Of a stretch of 33,670 bases of DNA, positions 22,517-31,439 are shown one piece after another. The stretch covers positions 1 to 33,670 of the forward strand of contig CAVZTX010000009.1 of NCBI GenBank assembly GCA_963778375.1, written 5' to 3'. Both the position numbers and the translations under genes were made by a program. Below the pieces are notes generated by a model that worked only from the letters and a program-made list of their open reading frames with translations, ran no database searches and was not told the origin of the DNA. The stretch is from CAVZTX01 sp963778375. GTDB lineage: Bacteria; Chloroflexota; Ktedonobacteria; Ktedonobacterales; Ktedonobacteraceae. Within the stretch, counting starts at the first letter, position 1. The number at the start of each line of letters is the position of its first letter.

Positions 22517-25495
22517 CTATATTTCCCGTATAATGAGCACCGCCCCCAAAATTACCGCGTAGACCGGCATATCCCAGGGATTAATGCACGCAATCGTGCC
22601 GAAGACGAACGCAGCAAGTATATAGAGCAGCGCTTTCCCTCTTCGCTGCTCCCCAGGCATCGTGCTTTCTCCACTACGACTAAGCAGCAGTGCCGCTGCT
22701 ATCCCTAACATCAGCACAGCAATCGGCATATCAATCACATGCGGATGTAGATCAGCAAAAAGAAAGCTCCAAAACGGAAACTCATTGATGGTAAAAGGAA
22801 TGATACGGCTACTCTGCCAGTAATTAAATCCCAATGCTGGCATATGCCCGATTGCCGCCACAAGCTGTGCTTTAAACTGCGCCAAACCATCAAAGTTGCC
22901 GATCAAAGCAGCAAAATATCCTCCCAGCAGAGCTATGGAGAAACGACGCGTCAAACTATAGACCAGCGCCACGACCCCCGTAAACGTCAACGCAAACAAC
23001 GTCGGTATAGCAAGGTTGAACGCGGTTGTAGGCACAACCGCAGTCAACTTGGTCAGCGCCCCAATCACGATATAGCCATAATAGTAGTAATTGATATAGC
23101 CACCCGCAAACCACGGATCAATCGGCGGCATGTAGGGACTACGCAACACAGCATTGAGAAATGCCAGCTCCATCGGCTTTTCCCCGCCCATTGAGATATG
23201 CCAGAGATCGGGATCAAGCGAACGAATACCAATAAAGGCCAGAAAAGCAACCGTGAAAATAATCTCTTCAATGAGGAGCAACCGCCAATGCTCTCGCAAA
23301 AACACCATCACCGCCTGTCGCTGCCGTATCAACAGAGCAATGGCGCACAACAGCAACACAATCAGTACCACCACCAGCGAGAAACGGCTAAAGGGAAGAA
23401 CATGCAAGTTCGCCAGCATCCACGCAACATAGGCAAGTATCAATATACCAAGCAATTTGCTAAAGATGTAGCCGCGGTCCGCCAAACCACTAAATGCAAA
23501 GAAAACCAGTGGAAATACCAGCAAGCCCAGCAAGGTGAGAGTAACCCACCATACAAACACAGGCACAGCATTGGAAAAGCTATCCGCTGGAAATTGCACA
23601 CCCAAAGGAGGAGATTGCTGATCATCCGCAATCTGCTGAGGGCTGAGCAATAAGCTTTTCTGATCACCCGAAAGGCCCGCACCAGAAGCTGGCAACTGCA
23701 CACCCTGTAAAAGTTTATCAAAGAGCTGAGTGTATGTATAAGGATAGGGATTGTCACGCACAAAGATACGTGCTGTTGGATGATCGAAAACGGAATAACT
23801 CTCATCAGCCCCACTATCATCAAGCGTGATCCCAAACAAGTTGGGTCGATTCGAGAACTGCGCCGCCAGGTGAAAACCCAACTGCCCGCTAAAAAGCAAC
23901 TGGTAATAATGAATAGTCAGCGGGTAACGCATTGGAAGACGCGGAATCGATTTATCGAGGCGATCCGTAGCCATCGTAATAGCATTAACCGTTGGCAGAA
24001 GCCTTGCAAGCTGCTGAGCTTTCTCCAGCGTATCATCTCCATACAGATCCAAACCGGTCTCAGGCTGTCCATTTGCATCAGGGTACGTCAACTGCTGGTA
24101 GAAAGAAGGATCATCATTACCAACCGCCACCGGCAAAGGATCATCCCACTGCTCATACGTCAGCACACTTCCCGGCCTCACATGCGCATAGATCCAATTC
24201 GATGCCTGGATACGCGTATTCGGCACGCTATACACATTCAGCAGCGCCAACCCCTGAAATACCGTCCCGCCAAGCACCAGCACAATTGCCGCATACGGCA
24301 AACCCCTCGCCACATATTTCTTATAACCCGAATAATCAGTCCTTTCGTGCCCTAACCATGCGATCAAGACAGTTGCAGCCATCAACGTCAGGAAAGGATA
24401 CAAAGGCAGCATATAGCGCATAAATTTGACATAGAAGCTTCCCGTAATTGCCCCATACACAAACACCCACGACAACACCACCAGCCAAGCGCTCCCCTCA
24501 CGCTTCCACACTCTCCACAGGAGCCAGAGCAAACCCGCAAACGCCGCCAGTCCCAACATCAGTCCCAGGCCCCAAAAGAGCATATTCTCCGCCTCATACA
24601 CATAAGGAATCGTGCCCGCAAACTGCCGCACATATGGCAAATCAAGCGCTCCCCGCGCTAAATCCCCCTGCTGGCTCACCTGCTGCACGAAATTGCTCAG
24701 ATCCAGCAGCGCATAGGGCATGACTATAAGAAAAGATAGACCCGTTGCTGCTACCGCAAAACAGAACGCACTGAGGGAGGTAAAAAGATCGCGCCGCATC
24801 CAACGCAAAATCACAGCAACGAGCAGCGGCACAATCAACGGTGCAGCGCTAAATTTGGTGGCAAGCGCAAGCCCATAACCAATTCCTGCCACTATTGACC
24901 AGCGCACGGGTGCATCGGTATCTATCAATGCAACGCTCGCGAGAACGGTAAGCATCACAAAGAAGAGCAGCAGACTATCGACAGCATAGAAGTGCGCGAG
25001 TTGCAATTGAAATGGGGTGAATGCTACCAACGCCGCAGCCAGTAGAGCCACCTTCCAGGCATGTCGTCGTACCGCCGCAACATCATTCGCCAGCAGTAGA
25101 CCCAACCAGCCAGTCAGTAGAATAGTGCCACTATCGAAGACCGCGGAAACAGCTCTCCCCACCAGAGTAAGATTAGCAAAGCTCCCAAGTGTTGGGAAAA
25201 AGTGGCTAAGCAAATTTCCCACACCCGCCAACAAATACATTGGAAAGGAGCCATAGGCAAAGAAATGTGGATTGAGCGGCGAGTTCACAGGATCAAAGAA
25301 CTGCGCCAGGCTACTCGGCCACCTCAACGCAACAACATGAAAGAGTATCTGCCGCTCATCAGGATGAAAATTGTTACCATCATCCCAATTCAAGCCATAC
25401 AAGCGCAGCAACAGCCCAAGCAACGTAATGCCAACCAGGACCAATGGCTGCCAGTGCTTCCGAATAGTGCTCTTCACGGTCGTTGTCTTTTCCAC
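22517..25495 (-). CDS. PMT-like glycosyltransferase + YYY-domain fusion, N-terminal part
   Basis: A 992-residue open part of a larger fusion. Residues 1-~600 resemble GT39/ArnT-type membrane glycosyltransferases: helix 1, then the first luminal loop with the catalytic-type acidic pair NNFHPDERQ, AYGSFPMYLL, about a dozen helices (FYAVDSLLLFF, KFSAAPLIVPLL, KFMRYMLPLYPFL) and an external soluble segment (about 440-640). A YYY domain starts near 660, with AGGYINYYYYGYIVIG, INEFPFWSFLFADLHPHVID and NPWDMPVYAV. The frame meets TAG (22519-22517) inside the YYY domain, after VLIIREI. The same frame then continues with recognisable YYY sequence (KRELFIALGFTVVKFA), so this is a nonsense codon, not the natural end. 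GTG 25495 is the nominal start; GGAGG touches it, so the true start may be the GTG 18 nt further in. Confidence 0.8.
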   Translation of the reverse strand: MEKTTTVKSTIRKHWQPLVLVGITLLGLLLRLYGLNWDDGNNFHPDERQILFHVVALRWPSSLAQFFDPVNSPLNPHFFAYGSFPMYLLAGVGNLLSHFFPTLGSFANLTLVGRAVSAVFDSGTILLTGWLGLLLANDVAAVRRHAWKVALLAAALVAFTPFQLQLAHFYAVDSLLLFFVMLTVLASVALIDTDAPVRWSIVAGIGYGLALATKFSAAPLIVPLLVAVILRWMRRDLFTSLSAFCFAVAATGLSFLIVMPYALLDLSNFVQQVSQQGDLARGALDLPYVRQFAGTIPYVYEAENMLFWGLGLMLGLAAFAGLLWLLWRVWKREGSAWLVVLSWVFVYGAITGSFYVKFMRYMLPLYPFLTLMAATVLIAWLGHERTDYSGYKKYVARGLPYAAIVLVLGGTVFQGLALLNVYSVPNTRIQASNWIYAHVRPGSVLTYEQWDDPLPVAVGNDDPSFYQQLTYPDANGQPETGLDLYGDDTLEKAQQLARLLPTVNAITMATDRLDKSIPRLPMRYPLTIHYYQLLFSGQLGFHLAAQFSNRPNLFGITLDDSGADESYSVFDHPTARIFVRDNPYPYTYTQLFDKLLQGVQLPASGAGLSGDQKSLLLSPQQIADDQQSPPLGVQFPADSFSNAVPVFVWWVTLTLLGLLVFPLVFFAFSGLADRGYIFSKLLGILILAYVAWMLANLHVLPFSRFSLVVVLIVLLLCAIALLIRQRQAVMVFLREHWRLLLIEEIIFTVAFLAFIGIRSLDPDLWHISMGGEKPMELAFLNAVLRSPYMPPIDPWFAGGYINYYYYGYIVIGALTKLTAVVPTTAFNLAIPTLFALTFTGVVALVYSLTRRFSIALLGGYFAALIGNFDGLAQFKAQLVAAIGHMPALGFNYWQSSRIIPFTINEFPFWSFLFADLHPHVIDMPIAVLMLGIAAALLLSRSGESTMPGEQRRGKALLYILAAFVFGTIACINPWDMPVYAVILGAVLIIREI

Positions 25496-25554
25496 CCTCC
25501 ATCGCTCTGAGGGCTACCGTTTACTCAATCAATCTGCCTACGGAGTTCTGCCCT

Positions 25555-25583
25555 AGTATAGTAGGTGTGCCAGAATGGGTCAA
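25555..25583 (-). promoter_or_regulatory. Promoter of the membrane-protein cluster
   Basis: On the minus strand TTGACC (25583-25578), an exact 17-bp spacer and TATACT (25560-25555) match at 5/6 and 5/6. It lies about 60 bp before the fusion gene and is the only convincing promoter I see for the whole 25.5-16.0 kb unit. Confidence 0.72.
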
Positions 25584-25703
25584 GTAGAAATTGTAAATTT
25601 TTCCGCTAATTCGGTTTAGCCGTGTATTATTTATTGTAGGGACAAGACATTAGTTTGAAGCATATTGCTAACCAGTACAAGAGATGATAGCATATGAAAA
25701 ACT

Positions 25704-27413
25704 ATGAGCAACTGTTCTACATCAGAATATATGGGGAAAAAGCTAATGGTTATGGAACAAGTGCGGAATCTTAAAGCCTCTGAACTGCCGCTAGATACAC
25801 TACATAATCTGGCATCAGATATCTCATGGAGCAATCCCCCTACTATCTCTCCTGGTCTCTCACCTATTGAATTATGCCAGATAATTGGTGAATGGTATAT
25901 AAGTCAAAGCAGTGAGACACGGCGTCACAATACCGGACAATTTTTCACTCCACCCATTGTTGCCCGCTATATGGCAAATTTGGCAGGGAAACTCCACAAT
26001 CATGTTCGCGTACTTGATCCCGGTGCAGGCCTCGGTATATTAGCTTGCGCTATTTGCGAATCTGCTAGGATACAAAAATTGTCTGCTCTTTCCATTGTGG
26101 CTTATGAATCTGATCCTGCGCTGTACGCCCTCTGTTCCTTCACACTCAACTATGCTCGCAACCTGTTGCATGCGGAGGGTATTGAGCTATCCATTGAGTT
26201 GTATCAACAGGATTTTATTGAGGCAATGGCAGAACAAATCACGCAAATATCCCTTTGGTCAGGTGGGCTTCAACCACAAGAACCCTTTGATCTCGCCATT
26301 CTCAATCCTCCGTATTTCAAAGTGAATCAAAAAGACACACGCGCAAAGCTTGTAAAAGATATTGCTCATGGGCGCACAAATATGTACACCATGTTTATGT
26401 CTTTAGCCGCATCTTCCTTACGAGTGGGCGGGCGCTTTGTATCAATCACTCCCAGATCCTTCGCTTCTGGCACATATTTTCAACACTTTCGTCATCAGTT
26501 TTTTGGCACCATCACGCCTGAATTGATTCATATATTCGATTCGAGACGCTCTGCTTTTGAGGATGCCAACGTACTTCAGGAGAACATTATTGTTGCAGGC
26601 ATCAGAAAGGGAGTGGCTGCAATGGACTCTCCATTTGTTAGCATTTCACGAAGCCAGGGACTAGATGACTTAGTTCACCCCTTAATCCAACAAGCACAAA
26701 GGCGACTCATCATAGATGAAAAGCAGAAAGATCCTGTACTTCATTTACCAACAAGCGATATTGATACGCATCTTTTACAAGCTTTCAGACATTGGAATAA
26801 CCGTCTAGTGACATATGGGCTGGAGATATCGACAGGTCCAGTAGTTCCATTCCGGGCCACTAATTTACTGACTTCTTTGGAAGATGTTAGACAAGGTAAG
26901 GCTGTTCCTCTTCTATGGTTACAGAATGTACATCGTATGGATATCAAATGGCCACTTGAGAACTTTAACAAGCCTCAAGCAGTATTTCTCCAGGCAGATC
27001 AGAAGTTACTTGTTAAAAACGCTACGCAGGTCATTTTACGACGTTTCAGTGCTAAAGAAGAGCCTCGTCGCATCACAGCCGCAGTTTTATCAGCATGCTC
27101 ATTCGATACCGAATTGGTTGGATTAGAAAACCATTTGAATTATCTGTACCGTCCTGTTGGAACACTCTCTTATGAGGAGGCGGTAGGGATTGCGGCCTTC
27201 CTCAATAGCACCCTGGTCGATCGCTATTTCCGCATTACCAATGGCAACACTCAAGTTAATGCTACTGAACTAAGGAAACTCCCTTTACCTCCATGGGAAC
27301 AACTGACTCGCATTGGCCAACGAGTGGTGAATTCGCAAATTGAACAAGATTTTGATGCGAGTAGAATGTATCTTAATGGAGGAGCTTGGCAAAGATTTAA
27401 TTGTGGGAAATGA
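25704..27413 (+). CDS. N6-adenine DNA methyltransferase of a PstI/BsuBI-type system
   Basis: A 569-residue gamma-type adenine methyltransferase. An HNTGQFFTPPIVARYMANL segment (residues 75-93) precedes SAM-binding motif I LDPGAGLG (104-111); the catalytic motif IV is NPPYFKV (201-207). The C-terminal half, including RPVGTLSYEEAVGIAAFLNS, is the likely target-recognition region. It would protect host DNA by methylating the site cut by the endonuclease encoded next. M.PstI and M.BsuBI are about 500 residues, so this is somewhat longer. The start is uncertain: ATG 25704 is used, but ATGs at 25731 and 25743 remain possible and no clear ribosome site is seen. Base composition looks more AT-rich than the flanking genes, as is common for transferred restriction systems. 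Confidence 0.85.
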   Translation: MSNCSTSEYMGKKLMVMEQVRNLKASELPLDTLHNLASDISWSNPPTISPGLSPIELCQIIGEWYISQSSETRRHNTGQFFTPPIVARYMANLAGKLHNHVRVLDPGAGLGILACAICESARIQKLSALSIVAYESDPALYALCSFTLNYARNLLHAEGIELSIELYQQDFIEAMAEQITQISLWSGGLQPQEPFDLAILNPPYFKVNQKDTRAKLVKDIAHGRTNMYTMFMSLAASSLRVGGRFVSITPRSFASGTYFQHFRHQFFGTITPELIHIFDSRRSAFEDANVLQENIIVAGIRKGVAAMDSPFVSISRSQGLDDLVHPLIQQAQRRLIIDEKQKDPVLHLPTSDIDTHLLQAFRHWNNRLVTYGLEISTGPVVPFRATNLLTSLEDVRQGKAVPLLWLQNVHRMDIKWPLENFNKPQAVFLQADQKLLVKNATQVILRRFSAKEEPRRITAAVLSACSFDTELVGLENHLNYLYRPVGTLSYEEAVGIAAFLNSTLVDRYFRITNGNTQVNATELRKLPLPPWEQLTRIGQRVVNSQIEQDFDASRMYLNGGAWQRFNCGK

Positions 27414-27459
27414 AGAAGATGATCTCCAACTCCCTATACTAAAAGATTCGAGGATATCA

Positions 27460-28401
27460 ATGGGCAAAATTCAGGAGGCACAACGCATTTTGCAGGAACT
27501 CGGTCTTCCCCCTGCCCAACAGAACGAAATTAGCGCACTCACTTTACTCGCATTATGCAATCTAGACGAAACGACATCTTGGACAAAAACATCAAGGCAA
27601 CCAATCACTATTCACAACATGATGGGCTTTATGAAGCAGCACTACGGCAGAAGCTATGCGGAGAATACTCGCGAGGTTGTACGCCGCCAGGTAATTCATC
27701 AATTTGAACAAGCTCGTTTAGTAGATCGCAACCCGGATGATCCCACACGTCCTACAAACAGCCCTAATACTTGCTATGCATTAACCGAAGATGCTTTTGA
27801 GGTATTAGCCCGATTTAATACTCAAACCTGGGAAGATGTCACTACGCGTTTTCTAGAAAAACATGGTGCACTATGGGAACAATACCAGAGAAGTCGTCAT
27901 TCCGTGGCTCTACCGCTCAAGTTAGCCGATGGTAAAGAACTCTACCTCACTCCAGGAAAACACAACGAGCTTCAAATCGCCATCATTGAAAAGTTTGGCC
28001 CACGCTATGCAGCAAACTCCACAGTACTATATCTAGGCGATGCCGCTAAGAAGTTTGTGATCTATGAGCGGGAAAAGTTAGAACAACTAGGCGTACCAAT
28101 GACAACTCACGATAAGCTACCCGATATCATACTTTATGACGAAACTAAGAACTGGCTTTATCTCATTGAGGCCGTAACATCGCATGGACCCGTATCGCAT
28201 AAGCGCCGTTATGAGCTAGAAAGGTTGTTAAAGGAATGTATAGCAGAACCAATCTATATATCAGCTTTTCTTAACTTTGCTGAGTATCGGCGTCATGAAC
28301 TACAAATTGCATGGGAAACCGAAATCTGGATAGCAGAGATGCCAGAGCACATGATCCACTTCAATGGTGAAAAATTCCTGGGGCCACATAAGCGATCATA
28401 A
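27460..28401 (+). CDS. BsuBI/PstI-family restriction endonuclease
   Basis: A type II endonuclease of 313 residues. An N-terminal winged-helix-like region (QEAQRILQELGLPPAQQNEI, ALTLLALCNL) is followed by the catalytic part: STVLYLGDAAKKFVIYE, HDKLPDIILYDETKNWLYLI and EAVTSHGPVSHKRRYELERL. The D...(E/x)-x-K style metal-site residues (PDIILYD, LIEAVTSHGP) are those expected of the BsuBI/PstI family, whose founding members cut CTGCAG. Cutting at CTGCAG is inferred from family only. The frame is open from 27340 and overlaps the methylase, but ATG 27460 has GAGGA upstream and starts where homologues start (MGKIQEAQRIL). It is probably co-transcribed with the methylase. Confidence 0.85.
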   Translation: MGKIQEAQRILQELGLPPAQQNEISALTLLALCNLDETTSWTKTSRQPITIHNMMGFMKQHYGRSYAENTREVVRRQVIHQFEQARLVDRNPDDPTRPTNSPNTCYALTEDAFEVLARFNTQTWEDVTTRFLEKHGALWEQYQRSRHSVALPLKLADGKELYLTPGKHNELQIAIIEKFGPRYAANSTVLYLGDAAKKFVIYEREKLEQLGVPMTTHDKLPDIILYDETKNWLYLIEAVTSHGPVSHKRRYELERLLKECIAEPIYISAFLNFAEYRRHELQIAWETEIWIAEMPEHMIHFNGEKFLGPHKRS

Positions 28402-28429
28402 ATCACCTGTAGCCCCAGTATCACGATAG

Positions 28430-29453
28430 CTATGCAGCCTCCCTACCTCCATCATTAGCTTTGATCGTAACACTTCCCTGAACCAACGCCACAGTCTCAA
28501 TGGTAAGCTGACCCTCCACCACATCCACAATCACCCTATCACCGTGCGAAAGAGTACCACGCAAAATCGACTCCGCCAGCATATCATCCAGCATCCTCTG
28601 CACCGTTCGGCGCAAAGGCCTTGCACCATACACCGGATCATAGCCATGCTCCATCAGCAAAGAGCGAGCAGCATCAGTCACCTGAAACTCGATAGACTGC
28701 TCCACCAATCGCTCCTGAGTCTGCCCGATCATCAGATCCACGATCTCGCGCAAATGCTCCTGCTCTAAAGTATGGAAAACCACAATCTCATCAACGCGAT
28801 TGAGCAGCTCCGGCTTGAACAAATCACTAAGGCTGGCATCACCTGCGCCTGCAAGTGTTCGTGTGCACTTGTCTGGACTTCTTGCTTGCTGGCACGTTCA
28901 GGTGAAAAACCCATCTCAATCTGAGCAGAGTGCTGCGTCCCAATATTGGACGTAATGATAATGATCGTATGCTTGAAGCTAACAACCTGGCCATGTGAAT
29001 CGGTCAGACAACCATCATCGAGCGCCTGCAAGAGCAGATCAAAGACCTTCGGATGCGCCTTCTCAAACTCATCGAACAACACCACACTATAAGGCGCCGC
29101 CGTACCGCCTCCGCCAACTGACCAGCCTGATCATATCCAACATATCCCGGAAGCGCACTTATCAGCCGTGAAGCATGATGGCTCTCCATAAATTCGGTCA
29201 TATCCAGTTTGAGCAATGCATTCTCATAATCACCAACGCCTCGCGCAGCCTTTGTATTTCCTCAGGCGCAACCGATCGCTGCGTGCACATCCGTGACGCC
29301 GCCTCATCAATCAAATCAATCGACTTGTCAGGCTGAAAACGCGCTGCAATATGTTCAGGAGCAATTAAGTCTATGCCGCAGTTGTACAGCTTCTTCACGC
29401 GAATACAACAGCGCCTGCCGTGCCTCCTGATTATAACGATTGAGTCGGCTCAT
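28430..29453 (-). pseudogene. clpC/clpB-type AAA+ chaperone gene, deletion remnant
   Basis: Pieces of a Clp ATPase in correct order but with large gaps. The start ATG 29453 (AAGGA upstream) reads MSRLNRYNQEARQALLYSRE to LRHRLN and stops. Then comes the end of AAA module 1 (FQPDKSIDLIDEAASRM, 29398-29198). The Walker A region of module 2 is missing. The following pieces are KLDMTEFMESHHASRLI to YDQAGQLAEAVRR (29216 on), LFDEFEKAHPKVFDLLLQAL with HTIIIITSNIG (29085-28765), and after another shift FKPELLNRVDEIVVF to the natural C terminus (28822-28430, with DPVYGARPLRRTVQ). Both Walker A motifs and most of module 1 are gone, so no ATPase can be made. The intact parent gene should lie elsewhere in the genome. 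Confidence 0.85.
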
Positions 29454-29572
29454 ATTTCCAATCCTTCCAGAATAAAACATCTATGCATCTTGCGGATGCT
29501 TTCGCAACAATAGTAATCGGGCATGCCGCGTTTTCAGGAAAGAGCAAGGGACTAACAGCCAAAAAAGTCAAG

Positions 29573-29601
29573 AAAAAAATCCACACGTTTTCATGTGGAC
29601 T
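29573..29601 (-). terminator. Terminator of the VOC gene
   Basis: TCCACA (29580-29585) and TGTGGA (29594-29599) form a stem, with an extra G-C pair next to a TTTT/AAAA loop. The plus-strand run of seven A at 29573-29579 gives a T-tract on the minus strand, 35 bp after the VOC stop. Confidence 0.8.
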
Positions 29602-29635
29602 GCCCGTTTTAGTTTCTCCATCACTTTTTGAGATC

Positions 29636-30016
29636 TTACGTACCGCTGTCACCTGCGCTGACTTCTCGCGGCCCTTTACTCATATCCAATATGCACAACC
29701 TTATACCGAAGGGATCTTTAATAACCGCGCACTTGCCTATCACAATATCAAACGGCCCAACCAGCACATCACAGCCTTTCCCGGCCAGAACCTGTACTGC
29801 CGAAACCACATCATCGACCAGGTAATGCACCTCTACTCTCGACGGAATACTCTGATCGCAATGCAGCACAATCTCAGCATCCGTCTCTGGAAACCCTAGT
29901 CCAACAGAGCTGGCATCTTTCCAAATTACCCGAAGACCAAACACATCAACATAAAATGGCGTAGCGGCTTCAAGATCATCCACTCGTACCATCACACAAT
30001 CAATTTTTCGTAACAT
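29636..30016 (-). CDS. VOC (glyoxalase/bleomycin-resistance fold) protein
   Basis: A 126-residue protein with the paired beta-alpha-beta-beta-beta modules of the vicinal oxygen chelate fold. Landmarks are MLRKIDCVMVRVDDLEAA, TPFYVDVFGLRVIW, VEVHYLVDDV and a closing KDPFGIRLCILD. The usual first metal His (x-H-V) is Cys/Met-rich here (DCVMV), while the central HYLV His and a late Ile/Leu replacing Glu are seen, so metal binding may be incomplete. The substrate is unknown. AGGAG lies a few nt before the ATG. It lies 35 bp after the ROK kinase gene and has its own terminator, so it may be the last gene of that unit. Confidence 0.8.
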   Translation of the reverse strand: MLRKIDCVMVRVDDLEAATPFYVDVFGLRVIWKDASSVGLGFPETDAEIVLHCDQSIPSRVEVHYLVDDVVSAVQVLAGKGCDVLVGPFDIVIGKCAVIKDPFGIRLCILDMSKGPREVSAGDSGT

Positions 30017-30051
30017 CCATCGCTCCTATATTCATTTATTCACCTGCATCT

Positions 30052-30936
30052 TTAATGTAGAATGGCGCTTTCAGATACTTCCAGAAGAACAGCCGCCCCA
30101 ATCAGTGGAGCATTCTCACCCAACCTCGCAAGACTCAATTCGAGAGTTGCCCCTCTAAGCATCCCATTAACCTTATCTTGTGAGAGTGATAGCAAAAATG
30201 CATTATTGAGCGCGATAGCCCCACTTATAGCAACCGCATCTATGCGCGTAAGCTGAGCCAGATTAACAAGCCCAACAGCCAGCTTATCACTAAAAATTTC
30301 CCAAAAAGCGCTATCAGTTATTTGAGCCGGTGAGCAGCCATAGCGCAATTCAATCTGTCTCCCGCCCGTAAATGTCTCCAGGCATCCCACCTGTCCGCAT
30401 AGGCATTGTCGCGTATTCCCATCCAGTATCTGATGTCCTATCTCAATTGAAGATGTGAGACCAATTCCCGCCTTACTAAGTTGTATCGCTGCTCCCGTTC
30501 CAGTAGAGACCGTTAAATAAGCGCATCGGTCGAAATCGCGAATGTACCCAAACTTCTTCTCGCCCAGCAACCCACACACCGCATCATGCGCAAGCCGCAC
30601 CGGACAACCGAAGTGATCAAACAAATCCTGCGCAAACGGTTTACCAACATACTCCGGGAGATTTGGTGCAACAACAACCCCACCCCCATCTTTCGCTATT
30701 CGTCCCCCAACCGATACCCCAATTCCTGCATATCTGTGCATACTGTTGCTTTCGATTGTGAAAATGATGTTACGCAGTTGCCGCTCGTAGCTTTGCTCTG
30801 TAGGAAACTTTGCAATAAGTGTGAAATCCGGTGAGTCCAGCGATTGAAATAAACCTACTCGTGTGCCGGTACCACCGATGTCCACTCCGATGGATGGAGT
30901 TTCATCCAGCCTTGCCGTTATTATGTCTACCATCAT
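30052..30936 (-). CDS. ROK-family sugar kinase
   Basis: A 294-residue cytoplasmic sugar kinase-type protein (ROK: repressor, ORF, kinase). The ATP-binding DIGGTGTRVGLF lies at residues 19-30, the catalytic-type Asp in AHDAVCGLLGE, and STGTGAAIQ and EIGHQIL follow. The zinc signature CLCGQVGCLETF is complete. There is no N-terminal DNA-binding domain, so it is a kinase rather than a repressor. Glucose, N-acetylglucosamine or a related hexose is the likely substrate; the usual NDA is HDA here. It starts at ATG 30936 (or 30933), with only a weak ribosome site, 17 bp after the PPOX stop, so translation may depend on the upstream gene. Confidence 0.87.
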   Translation of the reverse strand: MMVDIITARLDETPSIGVDIGGTGTRVGLFQSLDSPDFTLIAKFPTEQSYERQLRNIIFTIESNSMHRYAGIGVSVGGRIAKDGGGVVVAPNLPEYVGKPFAQDLFDHFGCPVRLAHDAVCGLLGEKKFGYIRDFDRCAYLTVSTGTGAAIQLSKAGIGLTSSIEIGHQILDGNTRQCLCGQVGCLETFTGGRQIELRYGCSPAQITDSAFWEIFSDKLAVGLVNLAQLTRIDAVAISGAIALNNAFLLSLSQDKVNGMLRGATLELSLARLGENAPLIGAAVLLEVSESAILH

Positions 30937-30953
30937 ACTTTACCAGGTATTAC

Positions 30954-31388
30954 TCAATGACCACGAATCGCAACGGGATGAATACGCAAAGCAACCGAAT
31001 AGATCGATGCAAAACGTTCCGGCGTAGCATACCTGCTCGCAATTAAATCCCGATACTTTTCCACCCACGCAGGCAACCGATCCGCCGGAGGATCATCTGA
31101 ACTCACCACCGCACGGCCCGTGAAGACGATAATATTACCTCCCGTTCCATTCCCATCAAAATTCAGGGCTACCCTTGGATTCTGTTGCAAATGCACTAAC
31201 CGTTTAGCATCCGCACGACTATACACGAGAAACGTCAATGAACCCTCATCCCACAAAAACCCCACAGGAGTAGGCTGCGGCATCCCCTTCGCATCAACCG
31301 TCGTCAGCCAGATCAAACGCTCTCCCCGCAACCGACGAGCCACCCGTTCGCCAAATGGGGTTGATGGGTCTGGAAGTTGAAAAGTCAT
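30954..31388 (-). CDS. PPOX-class protein, probably F420-dependent (Rv3369-like)
   Basis: A 144-residue split-barrel flavin/deazaflavin protein of the pyridoxamine-5'-phosphate-oxidase superfamily. FGERVARRLRGERLIWLTTV, GMPQPTPVGFLWDEGSLTFL and NPRVALNFDG are typical, and the tail YSVALRIHPVAIRGH resembles the TIGR03667 (Rv3369-type) branch assigned to F420. It presumably reduces a cytosolic substrate with F420H2 or FMN; the cofactor is inferred. The frame opens at 31418, but GGAG 6 nt before the ATG at 31388 fits better. A TATAAT-like box lies about 60 bp upstream on this strand without a good -35. Confidence 0.82.
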   Translation of the reverse strand: MTFQLPDPSTPFGERVARRLRGERLIWLTTVDAKGMPQPTPVGFLWDEGSLTFLVYSRADAKRLVHLQQNPRVALNFDGNGTGGNIIVFTGRAVVSSDDPPADRLPAWVEKYRDLIASRYATPERFASIYSVALRIHPVAIRGH

Positions 31389-31419
31389 AATGTCTCCGCT
31401 ATCGCTTTTGAAATGCAAG

Positions 31420-31439
31420 GCCAGCGTTTCCTCGCTGGC
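31420..31439. repeat. CCAGCG hairpin in the PPOX leader
   Basis: GCCAGCG-TTTCCT-CGCTGGC forms a 7-bp stem with a 6-nt loop, 32 bp upstream of the PPOX start. It looks like another short dispersed palindrome of this genome, or a leader hairpin. No T-run on either strand. Confidence 0.55.

Noticed and set aside
23780..24723. Several long plus-strand frames (for example 23780-24355 and 24448-24723)
   Set aside because: Arg/His/Pro/Thr-rich compositions typical of antisense frames across hydrophobic membrane genes; the minus-strand fusion gene explains the openness.
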